Source: an uncultured Clostridia bacterium (lineage in GTDB: Bacteria; Bacillota; Clostridia; TANB77; UBA1234). Taken from it: a stretch of 64,000 nucleotides of DNA. Location of the stretch: contig CALXZO010000001.1 of assembly GCA_944393265.1 (NCBI GenBank), positions 95,158 to 159,157 of the forward strand, written 5' to 3'. The notes under the pieces were generated by a model. The model saw only the letters and a program-made list of their open reading frames with translations, searched no databases and was not told the origin of the DNA. Of the stretch, positions 1 to 8,775 are shown in pieces (positions within the stretch are counted from its first letter, which is position 1; each line of letters begins with the position of its first letter). Position numbers and translations under genes: made by a program.

Positions 1-4
1 TAAA

Positions 5-1198
5 TTGAGAAGAGAGATAATGCATGTTGATGTAAATAACGCTTTCTTAAGTTGGTCTGCAATTGACCTTATGAAGCAGGGAAGCAGCGTAGATATAAGA
101 TTAATTCCATCTGTAATTTGCGGAGATGAAAGCAGGAGAGCTGGAATAATACTTGCTAAAAGTCCTATTGCTAAAGCTATGGGTGTTATTACGGGGGAGA
201 CTATTTACCAAGCAATGAGAAAATGCCCAAGGTTAAAAGTATATCCTACTAATTTTAAAGCATATAAAAAATATTCTGATATGCTATACAAATTATTATT
301 GGAATATACGGATTTGATTGAGCGATTTAGCATAGATGAGTGTTTTTTAGATATGACAAATTTTTTAGCAGGAAATACAATTATGGCCAGAGCTATTGAA
401 ATAAATAAAAGAGTGAAAGAGGAATTAGGCTTTACTGTTAATATTGGAATTTCAAATAATAAGGTACTTGCAAAGATGGCTTCTGATTTTTCGAAGCCTG
501 ATAAAATTCATACTCTTTATCCTGATGAAATTAAAGATAAGATGTGGGATTTAGACGTATCCGAATTATTTATGATTGGAAGAAAGAGTGTACCAAAGCT
601 AAAAAATATGGGGATAAATACGATAGGAGATTTGGCAAAATCAAATGAAAGTTTTTTGATTAAAAAGTTAGGAAAGTTTGGAAAATTAATTTGGGAATAT
701 GCGAATGGTATAGATAATTCTGAAGTAATTGCAAAAAGAGAGAAACCTAAAAGTATTGGAAATTCTATTACATTAGCTCTTGATTTTACCAATAAAGAAA
801 AATTAGAAACTATATTGCTTTCGCTTGTTGAACAAGTTTCATATAGATTGAGGAAAGAAAAATTGCTTGCTCAAGTAGCGTGCGTTCAACTTAGAACTAA
901 AGACTTTAAAGATTTTTCGCATCAATCGAAACTACCGTGTGCGACATCTTCTGCTAAAGAAATTTATAAAAAAGCGAAATCTATTTTTGATGAAATGTAT
1001 ATATATAATATTCCAATAAGATTAGTTGGGTTTAGAGTAGATAATTTAGTGAGCGAGGATAATCAGCTTTCTTTTTTTGATGATGGTGGAAAGAATGTTT
1101 TAGATGAAACAATTGACGGCTTGAAAGAAAAATATGGATATAGCACGATTACAAAGGCAAGTGAAATTGGAATTACTAAGTCCTTAAAAATAGATTAA
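5..1198 (+). CDS. dinB: Y-family DNA polymerase (DinB/Pol IV-like)
   Basis: Error-prone translesion DNA polymerase. The N-terminus carries the family start HVDVNNAFLSW, with the first catalytic Asp. The second metal-binding motif FSIDECFLDMT lies near residue 110. A helix-hairpin-helix region follows around residues 185-225 and a little-finger domain after that. A sliding-clamp binding pentapeptide, QLSFF, sits near residue 355, as expected for polymerases recruited by the beta clamp. The TTG at position 5 gives the usual MRREIMHVD-like start; ATG at 20 is an alternative. The frame is open to the window edge, so the control region and any SOS box are not visible. About 397 residues is normal for the family. 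Family assignment is firm; Pol IV versus another DinB subtype is not resolved. Confidence 0.93.
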   Translation: MRREIMHVDVNNAFLSWSAIDLMKQGSSVDIRLIPSVICGDESRRAGIILAKSPIAKAMGVITGETIYQAMRKCPRLKVYPTNFKAYKKYSDMLYKLLLEYTDLIERFSIDECFLDMTNFLAGNTIMARAIEINKRVKEELGFTVNIGISNNKVLAKMASDFSKPDKIHTLYPDEIKDKMWDLDVSELFMIGRKSVPKLKNMGINTIGDLAKSNESFLIKKLGKFGKLIWEYANGIDNSEVIAKREKPKSIGNSITLALDFTNKEKLETILLSLVEQVSYRLRKEKLLAQVACVQLRTKDFKDFSHQSKLPCATSSAKEIYKKAKSIFDEMYIYNIPIRLVGFRVDNLVSEDNQLSFFDDGGKNVLDETIDGLKEKYGYSTITKASEIGITKSLKID

Positions 1199-1212
1199 TG
1201 ATAAAAGTTTTC

Positions 1213-1254
1213 TTGCGTTAGTATATGATTAAAATGTATAATAAGTTGTATAAT
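1213..1254 (+). promoter_or_regulatory. Probable sigma-A promoter for the purine permease
   Basis: TTGCGT at 1213-1218 is followed after 18 bases by TATAAT at 1237-1242; a second TATAAT lies at 1249-1254. The leader to the start codon is very short, so there is no room for a purine riboswitch. Inference from consensus only. Confidence 0.4.
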
Positions 1255-1279
1255 GATATAATGTTAAAGGGAGAATGAT

Positions 1280-2641
1280 ATGTTAGAGAAAATTTTTAAA
1301 TTGAAGGAAAATAATACAACTGTTTTTACAGAGTTTATTGCAGCTTTAACTACTTTTATGGCTATGTCATATATTATTTTTATAAATCCAAGTATACTGT
1401 CACAGACAGGCATGGATTATAACGCTGTATATGGAGCAACTATATTAGCATCTGCATTTGGAACACTGTTTTTAGGTTTAGTAGCCAATGTGCCATATGT
1501 GCAAAGTGCTGGTTTAGGAATTAATGCACTATTTACATATACTATTTGCGCAGCAATGGGGTTTACATGGCAAGAAGCGCTTGCAATGGTTTTTATTTGT
1601 GGATTAATAAATGTAGTTATTACATTAACGAGCGTTAGAAGAAGTATAATTAAGGCAATACCCACGTTTATGCAAGAAGCTATAACAGTTGGAATTGGAT
1701 TATTTATAACATATATAGGGATTAAAAATGCCGGTATAATAGAGTTTTCTGTTTCTAAAATTACAAATGGAATAGCAAATGCGAGTGATGTAGTACCGCA
1801 GCTGTCTACATTTGATACAGCGGAAGTTTGCCTTGCACTGATTGGTCTTATAATAACAGCAATCTTAGTGTCAAAGAAGGTAAAGGGAGCATATCTAATA
1901 GGAATACTTCTTACTACTCTAGTTGGTATACCATTAGGAGTAACACCCCTACCTGATTTTAGTAATTATACAATTATGCCTTCGTTGGAACCAACATTTT
2001 TAAAATTAGATCTTAATGGATTATTTACAGCAGAAGCAGGAATAGTTGTTGTTATAATGACTATATTTACGCTTTGCATTTCAGACTTATTTGATACAAT
2101 AGGAACTTTTATAGGAACAGGTAAGAAATCAAAAATATTTGAGATTGACGAAAATGGAAATATTCCTAAGAAATTAGAAAAAGCATTATTTGCTGATTCT
2201 GTTGCAACTGTAGTAGGTGCTACTTTGGGCACAAGTAATGTTACAACTTATGTTGAAAGTAGTGCGGGGATAGAAGCAGGCGGACGTACTGGACTTACAG
2301 CCGTATTTGCTGCTATGTTTTTCTTATTGTCATTATTTATTTCGCCGTTAGTTGCATGCGTGCCAATGGCTGCGATATCACCAGTATTGATTTTAATAGG
2401 AGTATCCATGATAGAAGGAGTAAGCAAAATAGACTGGAAAGATATGTTAATAGCAATACCAGCATTTTTCATAATAATAATGATGCCATTCTCATATTCG
2501 ATAACTACAGGAATAGAATTTGGATTTATCTTTTATGTGTTATTAAATTTAATAAATAAAAAAGGAAGGGAAGTATCGCCGATAATTTACATATTTACAA
2601 TATTATTTATAGTAGATTTTATATATAAAGCTATAGGTTAA
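1280..2641 (+). CDS. NCS2-family (AzgA/PbuG type) purine permease
   Basis: Polytopic inner-membrane transporter of the NCS2/AzgA group, which takes up adenine, guanine or hypoxanthine with protons. The 453-residue length and about 12-14 hydrophobic segments are typical. Recognisable family blocks are MSYIIFINPSILS near the N-terminus, SDLFDTIGTFIGTG near residue 270, and GTSNVTTYVESSAGIEAGGR near residue 315, the substrate-binding region of the group. The start ATG has an AAAGGGAG ribosome site six bases upstream. It is a single-gene unit. Substrate choice among purines cannot be told from sequence alone. Confidence 0.9.
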   Translation: MLEKIFKLKENNTTVFTEFIAALTTFMAMSYIIFINPSILSQTGMDYNAVYGATILASAFGTLFLGLVANVPYVQSAGLGINALFTYTICAAMGFTWQEALAMVFICGLINVVITLTSVRRSIIKAIPTFMQEAITVGIGLFITYIGIKNAGIIEFSVSKITNGIANASDVVPQLSTFDTAEVCLALIGLIITAILVSKKVKGAYLIGILLTTLVGIPLGVTPLPDFSNYTIMPSLEPTFLKLDLNGLFTAEAGIVVVIMTIFTLCISDLFDTIGTFIGTGKKSKIFEIDENGNIPKKLEKALFADSVATVVGATLGTSNVTTYVESSAGIEAGGRTGLTAVFAAMFFLLSLFISPLVACVPMAAISPVLILIGVSMIEGVSKIDWKDMLIAIPAFFIIIMMPFSYSITTGIEFGFIFYVLLNLINKKGREVSPIIYIFTILFIVDFIYKAIG

Positions 2642-2700
2642 TAAAATTTATAAAAGTCACAGATAATTCATAAACCCACCAAGATTAGAACACAATTTAT

Positions 2701-2862
2701 ATTTAATATATAAATATACAAAACATGGAAATGGGGTGGTGCTTATAAGGGCAAACGAATATAAGTGAATTTTTCTCTAACTGTGATAAGGAAATACGGT
2801 TAGCAATACGACTCATGTGTTTAAATACTATAAAGGAAGCGCGCGTAAGCGTGCTTCCTTTT
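2701..2862 (+). ncRNA. Candidate structured non-coding RNA of unknown class
   Basis: This stretch has no ORF but looks like a compact structured transcript. Hairpin 1 pairs 2741-2747 with 2760-2766 (GCTTATA/TATAAGT, one wobble). Hairpin 2 pairs 2777-2783 with 2797-2803 (CTAACTG/CGGTTAG). A strong intrinsic terminator follows at 2833-2862. No gene lies immediately downstream in the same transcript, so it is more like a free-standing RNA than a riboswitch. I do not recognise it as 6S, SRP, tmRNA or a common riboswitch. Ends are approximate, with the 5' end the least certain. Confidence 0.4.
2833..2862 (+). terminator. Rho-independent terminator of the candidate RNA
   Basis: A 12-base-pair GC-rich stem (AAGGAAGCGCGC with GCGTGCTTCCTT, loop GTAA) is followed by a T-run. 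Confidence 0.8.
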
Positions 2863-2901
2863 AATGTAGACAAAACTTCGTTCCCGTGTCCATTTTTCTA
2901 G

Positions 2902-2930
2902 TTGTAAATTAAAAGAAAATGAGGTATAAT
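2902..2930 (+). promoter_or_regulatory. Sigma-A promoter for tRNA-Pro
   Basis: TTGTAA at 2902-2907, a 17-base spacer and a perfect TATAAT at 2925-2930 place the transcription start just before the tRNA at 2946. Confidence 0.7.
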
Positions 2931-2945
2931 TTAATTGTTATTTTT

Positions 2946-3021
2946 CGGGGTGTGGCTCAGTTGGTAGAGCGCTTGGTTCGGGACCAAGAGGTCGCACGTT
3001 CGATTCGTGTCACTCCGACCA
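2946..3021 (+). tRNA. tRNA-Pro, anticodon CGG
   Basis: A complete cloverleaf with an encoded CCA end. The acceptor stem CGGGGTG pairs with CACTCCG. The D arm is GGCTC/GAGC. The anticodon stem CTTGG/CCAAG encloses the loop TTCGGGA, giving anticodon CGG (codon CCG) with G37. The T arm is GCACG/CGTGT. This is the only tRNA I see in the window. Proline codons directly precede four of the nine CGG recoding sites, although the anticodon does not itself read CGG. Confidence 0.95.
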
Positions 3022-3043
3022 ATCTTATTAGAAAATATGTCAA

Positions 3044-3078
3044 ACGGGTACAGAGCTTTTTTACAGTTCTGTACCCGT
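3044..3078. terminator. Hairpin terminator between tRNA-Pro and the convergent gene
   Basis: An 11-base perfect stem ACGGGTACAGA/TCTGTACCCGT lies at 3044-3054 and 3068-3078. It sits between convergent transcripts and probably stops both; the T-tract is weak on either side. Confidence 0.6.
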
Positions 3079-3083
3079 CGGCA

Positions 3084-3653
3084 TTATCTATCAAAGACGA
3101 ATGTAACATCGCTATCATATAGTTGAAGCTTATTTAGACGCTCTATTCTTTTTTGGGCTGTGTCAAGAAGTAAGCATTCAAACATTTCCCACAATGCTAC
3201 CCAACCAGCAATATAAATAAATTCTTCGATAAAAGCAGATAACCTTCCTTCAAGCGTTGTTGCGAGAAATAAAAGGAGAGCACCTAGTATGAATAGAAAT
3301 ATGCACTTTTGATATGCAACTTTAACGTCATAATCCCTGTCATCGATATCCATTCCATAATTATTCTTAATGACTTTTCTAATTCTTTCTTGTTGTTCTT
3401 CTGGAATTTTAGGACAATGAATTTCAAGCACAATAGGATACTTTAGAGGTATTATGTAAGCTATCTCTTCGATGTAATTTGAGACTTCATCTGATAAGTC
3501 AAGATTGTTATAATCATGTTTCATATATAAGTCTTGAATAGAATCAAGTTTTATTGGTATCACTGCTTTTTGGTTTCTAATATAATGTTTTTCAACATAA
3601 TCAGCTTCTCTAAATCTGATTTTTCTGTTTTTAAAAATAAAATGTGGTTTCAT
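3084..3653 (-). CDS. Hypothetical membrane protein
   Basis: A 189-residue protein I do not recognise. The first 110 residues are soluble and mixed alpha/beta. Two hydrophobic segments follow at about residues 115-133 (IFLFILGALLLFLA) and 143-160 (FIYIAGWVALWEMFE), then a charged C-terminal tail. It is transcribed alone, convergent with the tRNA, and has an AGGAGGTC-type ribosome site before ATG. No in-frame CGG. Possibly a conserved clostridial membrane protein of unknown function. Confidence 0.75.
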   Translation of the reverse strand: MKPHFIFKNRKIRFREADYVEKHYIRNQKAVIPIKLDSIQDLYMKHDYNNLDLSDEVSNYIEEIAYIIPLKYPIVLEIHCPKIPEEQQERIRKVIKNNYGMDIDDRDYDVKVAYQKCIFLFILGALLLFLATTLEGRLSAFIEEFIYIAGWVALWEMFECLLLDTAQKRIERLNKLQLYDSDVTFVFDR

Positions 3654-3684
3654 AAGACCTCCTGTTTTGCAAATTATTTGAAAT

Positions 3685-3722
3685 TATATCACAATATTTA
3701 AATAAATTTCAATATTGTGATT
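3685..3722. promoter_or_regulatory. Inverted repeat in the divergent promoter region
   Basis: ATCACAATATT is repeated in inverse orientation as AATATTGTGAT with about 15 bases between. It lies between two divergent genes and lacks a T-run, so an operator or a shared hairpin is likelier than a terminator. Confidence 0.35.
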
Positions 3723-3829
3723 TGGGAGAAGACCTGCACTAAAAAATAATGTTTCAAATTATAAGGCTTAAACTTTTTTCATAAATAATTTTAAAGCAAA
3801 ATATAATTTATGTAAGGGAGGGTTTGATC

Positions 3830-5044
3830 ATGATGAGAAGGATTATTTGTTTAAGCCTATGCTTTGTTTTCGCTTTTAATATTACATCATTGGCAACTTT
3901 TGATAATGATATAGACAGTTTGCCGGTCTGGAGTGAATCGTTGGAAGCATTCAATAGTATTGAAAATATGGTAAAGTTAAATCTAGATTCTGAAGCTGCA
4001 ATACTTATGCACGAAGATACGGGGACTATATTATATACTAAGAATGAACATGAAAAGTTAAGACCAGCGAGCGTCACTAAGATTATGACTTTACTTTTAA
4101 TAATGGAAGCTCTTGATAGAGGAGAAATTAAACTTTCGGATGAGGTTAGTTGTAGCCAAAAGGCTAGAGAAATGGGCGGATCGCAAATTTGGCTTGATGA
4201 AACAGAAAAACTTACAGTCCACGAAATGCTAAAAGCTATTTGTGTTGTTTCTGCAAATGATTGTTGCGTTGCAATGTCTGAGTATGTATCTGGAAGCGAG
4301 GAGGCATTTGTTCAGAAGATGAATGATAGGGCAAAGGAGCTAGGCATGAATGATACTACTTTTAAGAATTGTCATGGCATTGATGAAGATGGTCATTTGA
4401 CATCGGCATATGATATTGCATTAATGTCGCGTGAGCTAAGTATGAATCATCCTGAAATCCATGAATATACTAAGATATGGATGGATACACTTCGTGATGG
4501 TAAATCTCAACTTGTTAATACAAATAAACTTGTTAGATTTTATAGTGGTTGCACAGGACTAAAAACTGGTTCTACTTCGGTTGCATTATTTAATTTGTCT
4601 GCTACTGCTAACAGAAATGATTTTAAACTTATTGCAGTGGTAATGAGAGCAACAACGAGTCAGAAAAGGTTTGATGATGCTAGAACTCTTTTAGACTATG
4701 GATTTGCAAACTTTTCAAATTCGGTAATAGTAAAGAAGGATGAAGTTATTGAAAGTATAGAAATAGCAAAAAGTGATTTGGGTAGTGTTGATGTTGTTGC
4801 GGAAAACGATTTATGCATCTTATTGAAAAAAGGAACGGAAAAAGATATTGTAACAGAAATTGTTTATGATGCAAATTTGTCAGCACCACTTGAGTATAAA
4901 GAAAAAGTCGGAACAATAAATTGCTATGTGGGTGATACCCTTGTAGGACACCAAAACTTAGTTCTGAATGAAGAAGTTAAAAGAAAAAATATAGTTGATT
5001 TTATGGACGAAATGATTAAATTTTTGTATTTACTCGGAAGATAA
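3830..5044 (+). CDS. dacF: D-alanyl-D-alanine carboxypeptidase (peptidase S11, DacF/PBP5 type)
   Basis: Secreted low-molecular-weight penicillin-binding protein that trims the terminal D-Ala from peptidoglycan stem peptides. The start ATG at 3830 has an AAGGGAGG site seven bases before it. A signal peptide follows (IICLSLCFVFAFNITSLA). All three catalytic motifs are present: SVTK near residue 88, SAND near 145 and KTGS near 246. A C-terminal beta-rich domain and a hydrophobic end (MIKFLYLLGR) fit membrane attachment. DacF is the usual name for the sporulation-associated clostridial copy; another S11 paralog is possible. Confidence 0.9.
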   Translation: MMRRIICLSLCFVFAFNITSLATFDNDIDSLPVWSESLEAFNSIENMVKLNLDSEAAILMHEDTGTILYTKNEHEKLRPASVTKIMTLLLIMEALDRGEIKLSDEVSCSQKAREMGGSQIWLDETEKLTVHEMLKAICVVSANDCCVAMSEYVSGSEEAFVQKMNDRAKELGMNDTTFKNCHGIDEDGHLTSAYDIALMSRELSMNHPEIHEYTKIWMDTLRDGKSQLVNTNKLVRFYSGCTGLKTGSTSVALFNLSATANRNDFKLIAVVMRATTSQKRFDDARTLLDYGFANFSNSVIVKKDEVIESIEIAKSDLGSVDVVAENDLCILLKKGTEKDIVTEIVYDANLSAPLEYKEKVGTINCYVGDTLVGHQNLVLNEEVKRKNIVDFMDEMIKFLYLLGR

Positions 5045-5055
5045 GAATATGTGTT

Positions 5056-5213
5056 GATGGAGGCGGAGAATTTTGACACAAAATCTTTGAGGGTTTGTCA
5101 TTGATAAATCCGAATAATACGTTGATAGTAGGTTCAACGCATTCTTGTGCTTAATGAAAGTTTAGGTCGGTAGTGATATTAAAAGAAAGCGTGTCAAAAA
5201 TCTCCATCCTGAT
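5056..5213. repeat. Short element with imperfect terminal inverted repeats
   Basis: The left end near 5056 (GATGGAGGCGGAGAATTTTG) is matched in inverse orientation by the right end near 5213 (rc GGATGGAGATTTTTGACAC). The 155-bp element has no ORF and occupies the gap between dacF and iscS. It resembles, less exactly, the GGACGGAGTTTTTGTC repeats seen elsewhere in the window. Confidence 0.4.
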
Positions 5214-5313
5214 TGAGATAATTTTTTATTTTGTAGGAAAGCAATAAAAAAACACCACAGTGCATTACTAAAAACTTTCCGTACGAAAGAATAAAAATTT
5301 CATGTTTTTATTT

Positions 5314-6448
5314 TTAATCAAATTGAAGTATTTTTTTTAAACAATAAAATAAATAATCTATTTCTTCTTTTGTATTATTTTTTCCAATAGTTATTCTTAG
5401 TGAACCGTGAATATATTCTTTTGGAGTTTTTATTGCGCTTAGCACATGAGATGGTGTGGCCAATTCTGAACTGCACGCACTTCCGGTTGACAAACAAATT
5501 CCGTTTGCGTCGAGTCTTTGAAGTAGCTTATTTCCATTAATATTTTTAAACGAAATATTACAGTTACCAGGAAGTCTATTTGTTATTCCTCCGTTTACTT
5601 TTACGTTTGGAAAAGTGTTTACAATCCTATTTAAACAGTAGTCACGAAGTTTCTTTATTTTAAAATTATTTATTTCTAAATTTTGATATGCAAGTTCTAG
5701 CGCTTTAGCTGTTCCAACTATCCCTGCTACATTTTCTGTACCTGCTCGAATTCCTCTTTCTTGATGTCCGCCTGTCATAAATTTATTTAGCATTACACCA
5801 TTTTTTAAATATAATACGCCAACTCCTTTAGGGCCATAAAATTTATGTGCTGATAGTGATAATGAATCGACTCCGAGCTCTTCTACATCTAAGGGTAGAA
5901 CGCCTCCTGCTTGAACTGCATCAGTATGAAAAAGGACATTATATTCTTTTGCTATCTTGCTAATTGCATGTAACGGCTGTATTGTACCTATTTCATTATT
6001 GGCATACATAATGGATATTAATGTTGTTGAAGAAGTTATAGATCTTTTTAATTCGTTTAAATTTATATATCCGTTAGAGTCTACAGGAAGGTAAGTTACT
6101 TTGAAACCTTCAGCTTCTAAACTTTTACATGATTCTAAAATTGCTGGATGTTCTATCGATGATGTAATTATGTGGTTGCCTTTTGAAATATATGCGCGTG
6201 CTATTCCTTTTATAGCAGTATTATCACTTTCAGTACCTCCGAGAGGTAAAATATATTTCTGAAGAATCACAATTTAATATTTTTGATATTTTTTCTCGTG
6301 CCTTTTCTATTGCATTTTTTGAATTCTTCCCAAGTTTATAGATGCTAGATGCATTTCCAAATTCATTGTTTAAAAAAGGTAACATTTCTTTTAAAACTTC
6401 ATTGTCAAGTTTTGTTGTTGCAGCGTTATCAAAATAATATAAATTCAT
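5314..6448 (-). CDS. iscS: Cysteine desulfurase (NifS/IscS), one CGG +1 recoding site
   Basis: PLP enzyme that takes sulfur from cysteine for Fe-S clusters or tRNA thiolation. The N-terminal part starts MNLYYFDNAATT and reaches IYFTS; the frame then breaks at an in-frame CGG (6239-6241). Skipping the C gives GGA GGT ACT, restoring the invariant SGGTESDN PLP-binding loop, and the remainder is an ordinary desulfurase. The PLP lysine is in SLSAHKFYGPKG and the active cysteine in STGSACSSE. Total length is 3n+1. In the zero frame a TGA comes three codons after CGG. Start is ATG with an AAAGGA site. I annotate it as one functional gene; a plain frameshift or sequencing error is the alternative. 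Confidence 0.85.
6239..6241 (-). other. Putative +1 recoding site, CGG (iscS)
   Basis: Sense reading is ACC TCT CGG AGG. Skipping C gives TCT GGA GGT, encoding the conserved SGGTE glycine. Zero-frame reading stops at TGA soon after. Confidence 0.75.
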
Positions 6449-6675
6449 TTAAAACATTCCTTTCTTTAATATATAATATGCGGACTGGCAAGCTTTGCCA
6501 CTTATATTTTGCCTAATTATATAGAAATAAATTATGACACAAATAGACTAATTTTACGTATATGTTACAGCAATGTTACATTTTCGTTAAAAAATGCTTT
6601 CGCTAGTTGTTATGAATTTTTAGTTGTGGTAGTATCTATATAAGTGAGATTGATATGTGGAGGAGAGGATTATAT

Positions 6676-7986
6676 ATGATGCTAGGACCTATGAAGAAGA
6701 AAGTAATAACGGCGGCGATAGTTGCATTTTTAATTCCAACTATTGTACTTGGAGTTGTGTTTAAAATTTATGCTTCTAAGAAACAAGAAGAGATTGAAGA
6801 GTTGAAAGTGCAAGCACAGATTGAGCGAGCTTATGTTTTCTCAGGAGATTTTCCAATAGACCATGTGATTGGTTCAGGAGATATAAAGGTTGTAGATGTA
6901 AAGAGCCAGAGCTTACCGGAAAATGCATATCTATACGATGCTAGCGAAGAAGGACTAACTGAAATAATAGGTAAAAAGTTAAAAATTCCTGTTGAAGACA
7001 AAACAATTGTGGTTGACACTATGTTTTTCCAAGAGGATGATTATGTCGCAATTGATTTAAGGTCTAAAGAATTTAATATGATAACATTGCCTAGTGATTT
7101 AGAAGTGGGAGATTATATAGATATACGATTATTATTCCCAAATGGCGAGGATTATTTAGTAGTTGCAGGTAAAGAAGTTATGAGGACCGGAACTAATGTA
7201 GATTCGAATTCAATAGTACTTGACTTAGACGAAGAAGAAATAGTTAGACTAAGTAGTGCTATAATAGAGACATATATGTTAGAAGCGGCTAATTTGTATG
7301 CAACAAAGTATGTAAATCCATATCAACAATTGTTTGATGAAAAAAATGTTGACTATGTTGCTAAATATAATGATGCTGTTGAATTATTGAAAGAGCAGTA
7401 TACAGAAATTACGGAAGAATTAGTAAGTGGTGAGCGCAGACCTATCATGAATGAGGATGGAACTCCTGTTCTTGATGAAAGTGGAAATCAAATGTATTCT
7501 GACCTAGAAGATGAAACGGTTGAAATTGAAAAAGTTCCTACCGAAGATGAACTAGATATAGTTGAAATTGCTTCTACTGCAGGTATTACTGTAGATGATG
7601 CAGAAGCTATAAGAGACGCTATTAAGGAAAATGATACTAAGTTACTTGAGTATTATGAAAATATATTGGTTGTCACCAGAACGCAGCTAGAAGAGAACTA
7701 TCCTGTAAAACCAGAAGTTGCGGCTTTGATTGCATCTAATCCGAATATAATTGATGACTTAAAGGCAAGATATAACATAGAAGAATTAACATTACAAAGA
7801 GAGAATCTACAAGATTTACCAACTTATACAGAAGATCCATATACAGGAGAAATAACAGAGACCGAATGGCTTAATAGAGTAAAAAGTGAAATTGAAAATG
7901 AAATTCAAGCACAAAAGACAGATAGAAAAGTATATTTGCAGAATTTGATAAATTCATCATATGTTTCTAGCGGGAGTGAATCGTAG
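6676..7986 (+). CDS. Tad pilus assembly protein CpaB/RcpC-like, SAF domain
   Basis: First gene of the pilus operon. An N-terminal membrane anchor (ITAAIVAFLIPTIVLGVVF) is followed by an extracytoplasmic region with an SAF-like beta-clip, visible in ITLPSDLEVGDYIDIRLLF near residue 140 and typical of CpaB/RcpC. A long acidic, helical C-terminal half follows (about residues 220-430), which is not part of the standard family. The start at 6676 is chosen because AGGAGAGG lies eight bases upstream; an earlier ATG would bury that site. The function, a periplasmic or wall-side scaffold of the pilus base, is inferred from the domain and the neighbours. Confidence 0.75.
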   Translation: MMLGPMKKKVITAAIVAFLIPTIVLGVVFKIYASKKQEEIEELKVQAQIERAYVFSGDFPIDHVIGSGDIKVVDVKSQSLPENAYLYDASEEGLTEIIGKKLKIPVEDKTIVVDTMFFQEDDYVAIDLRSKEFNMITLPSDLEVGDYIDIRLLFPNGEDYLVVAGKEVMRTGTNVDSNSIVLDLDEEEIVRLSSAIIETYMLEAANLYATKYVNPYQQLFDEKNVDYVAKYNDAVELLKEQYTEITEELVSGERRPIMNEDGTPVLDESGNQMYSDLEDETVEIEKVPTEDELDIVEIASTAGITVDDAEAIRDAIKENDTKLLEYYENILVVTRTQLEENYPVKPEVAALIASNPNIIDDLKARYNIEELTLQRENLQDLPTYTEDPYTGEITETEWLNRVKSEIENEIQAQKTDRKVYLQNLINSSYVSSGSES

Positions 7987-8017
7987 TAACGTCAAATAAA
8001 AGGAAGGAGACATTTAT

Positions 8018-8761
8018 ATGAAGTGTATAGGGTTTATAGGCAAAATTGATAAAACAGAATTGATTGAGTATATAGCCAAAACTATATCTGCTATGGGAAA
8101 GAAAGTTATAATGATAGATGCAACGCTTACTCAGAAAACAAGATATTGCGTGCCTTCGTTAGAAGGTATTGGAAGTGAGGGGCAATATGTTGTGCAATAT
8201 GATGGCGTAGACGTTGCGATTGGATTTAGTAATATGTTAGAACTTAAAAAGTTTTTGTTATCAAAAGGGGAGGACTTTAACGAATATGATTATGCGCTAG
8301 TTGATACTGACTTAGAAGACATGATAGATGAGTATGATTTGAAGAGTGCTAACAAATTGTTTTTCGTATCATCCTACGATAAGTTATATATACACAAAGG
8401 AGTGGACTTGCTTAAATATACTTGCGCATTAAAGAGGAGAGCAGATCCAGAGGGTAAGTTAGATTTGACAAAAATTTTGTATTATAGTGATATAAATACT
8501 GCGGATGCGAAGTATATTGATAGAGTTGCTGAGAATCTTCCAATTGTTTGGCGTGATGAACATATAGACTTTCCATATGATCAAGGCGATTTGTCAGTAA
8601 ATATTAGAAATCAATATGCCAATAAGATTGATATGAGATATCTTACTAAAATGTATAAAGAAGCAGTTGCAAAAACAGTTGAAATTATTACTGAGGAATC
8701 TATTGCCTCTATTAAGAAGGTTATTAAAAATATTGAAAAGTCAGCAAGATTTGCTGTCTGA
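8018..8761 (+). CDS. ParA/CpaE-like protein with degenerate P-loop
   Basis: A 247-residue protein with the fold signature of ParA/MinD ATPases: a hydrophobic strand, a switch-like region and VMIDATL near residue 33. The expected KGGxGKT Walker A is replaced by FIGKIDKTEL. It sits 14 bases before a second protein of the same kind and before the CpaF ATPase, the normal place for CpaE, which directs polar pilus assembly. ATP hydrolysis is doubtful. Start ATG with AAGGAGG-type site. Assignment rests on fold pattern and context. Confidence 0.6.
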   Translation: MKCIGFIGKIDKTELIEYIAKTISAMGKKVIMIDATLTQKTRYCVPSLEGIGSEGQYVVQYDGVDVAIGFSNMLELKKFLLSKGEDFNEYDYALVDTDLEDMIDEYDLKSANKLFFVSSYDKLYIHKGVDLLKYTCALKRRADPEGKLDLTKILYYSDINTADAKYIDRVAENLPIVWRDEHIDFPYDQGDLSVNIRNQYANKIDMRYLTKMYKEAVAKTVEIITEESIASIKKVIKNIEKSARFAV

Positions 8762-8775
8762 GAGGAGGAGAAAAT

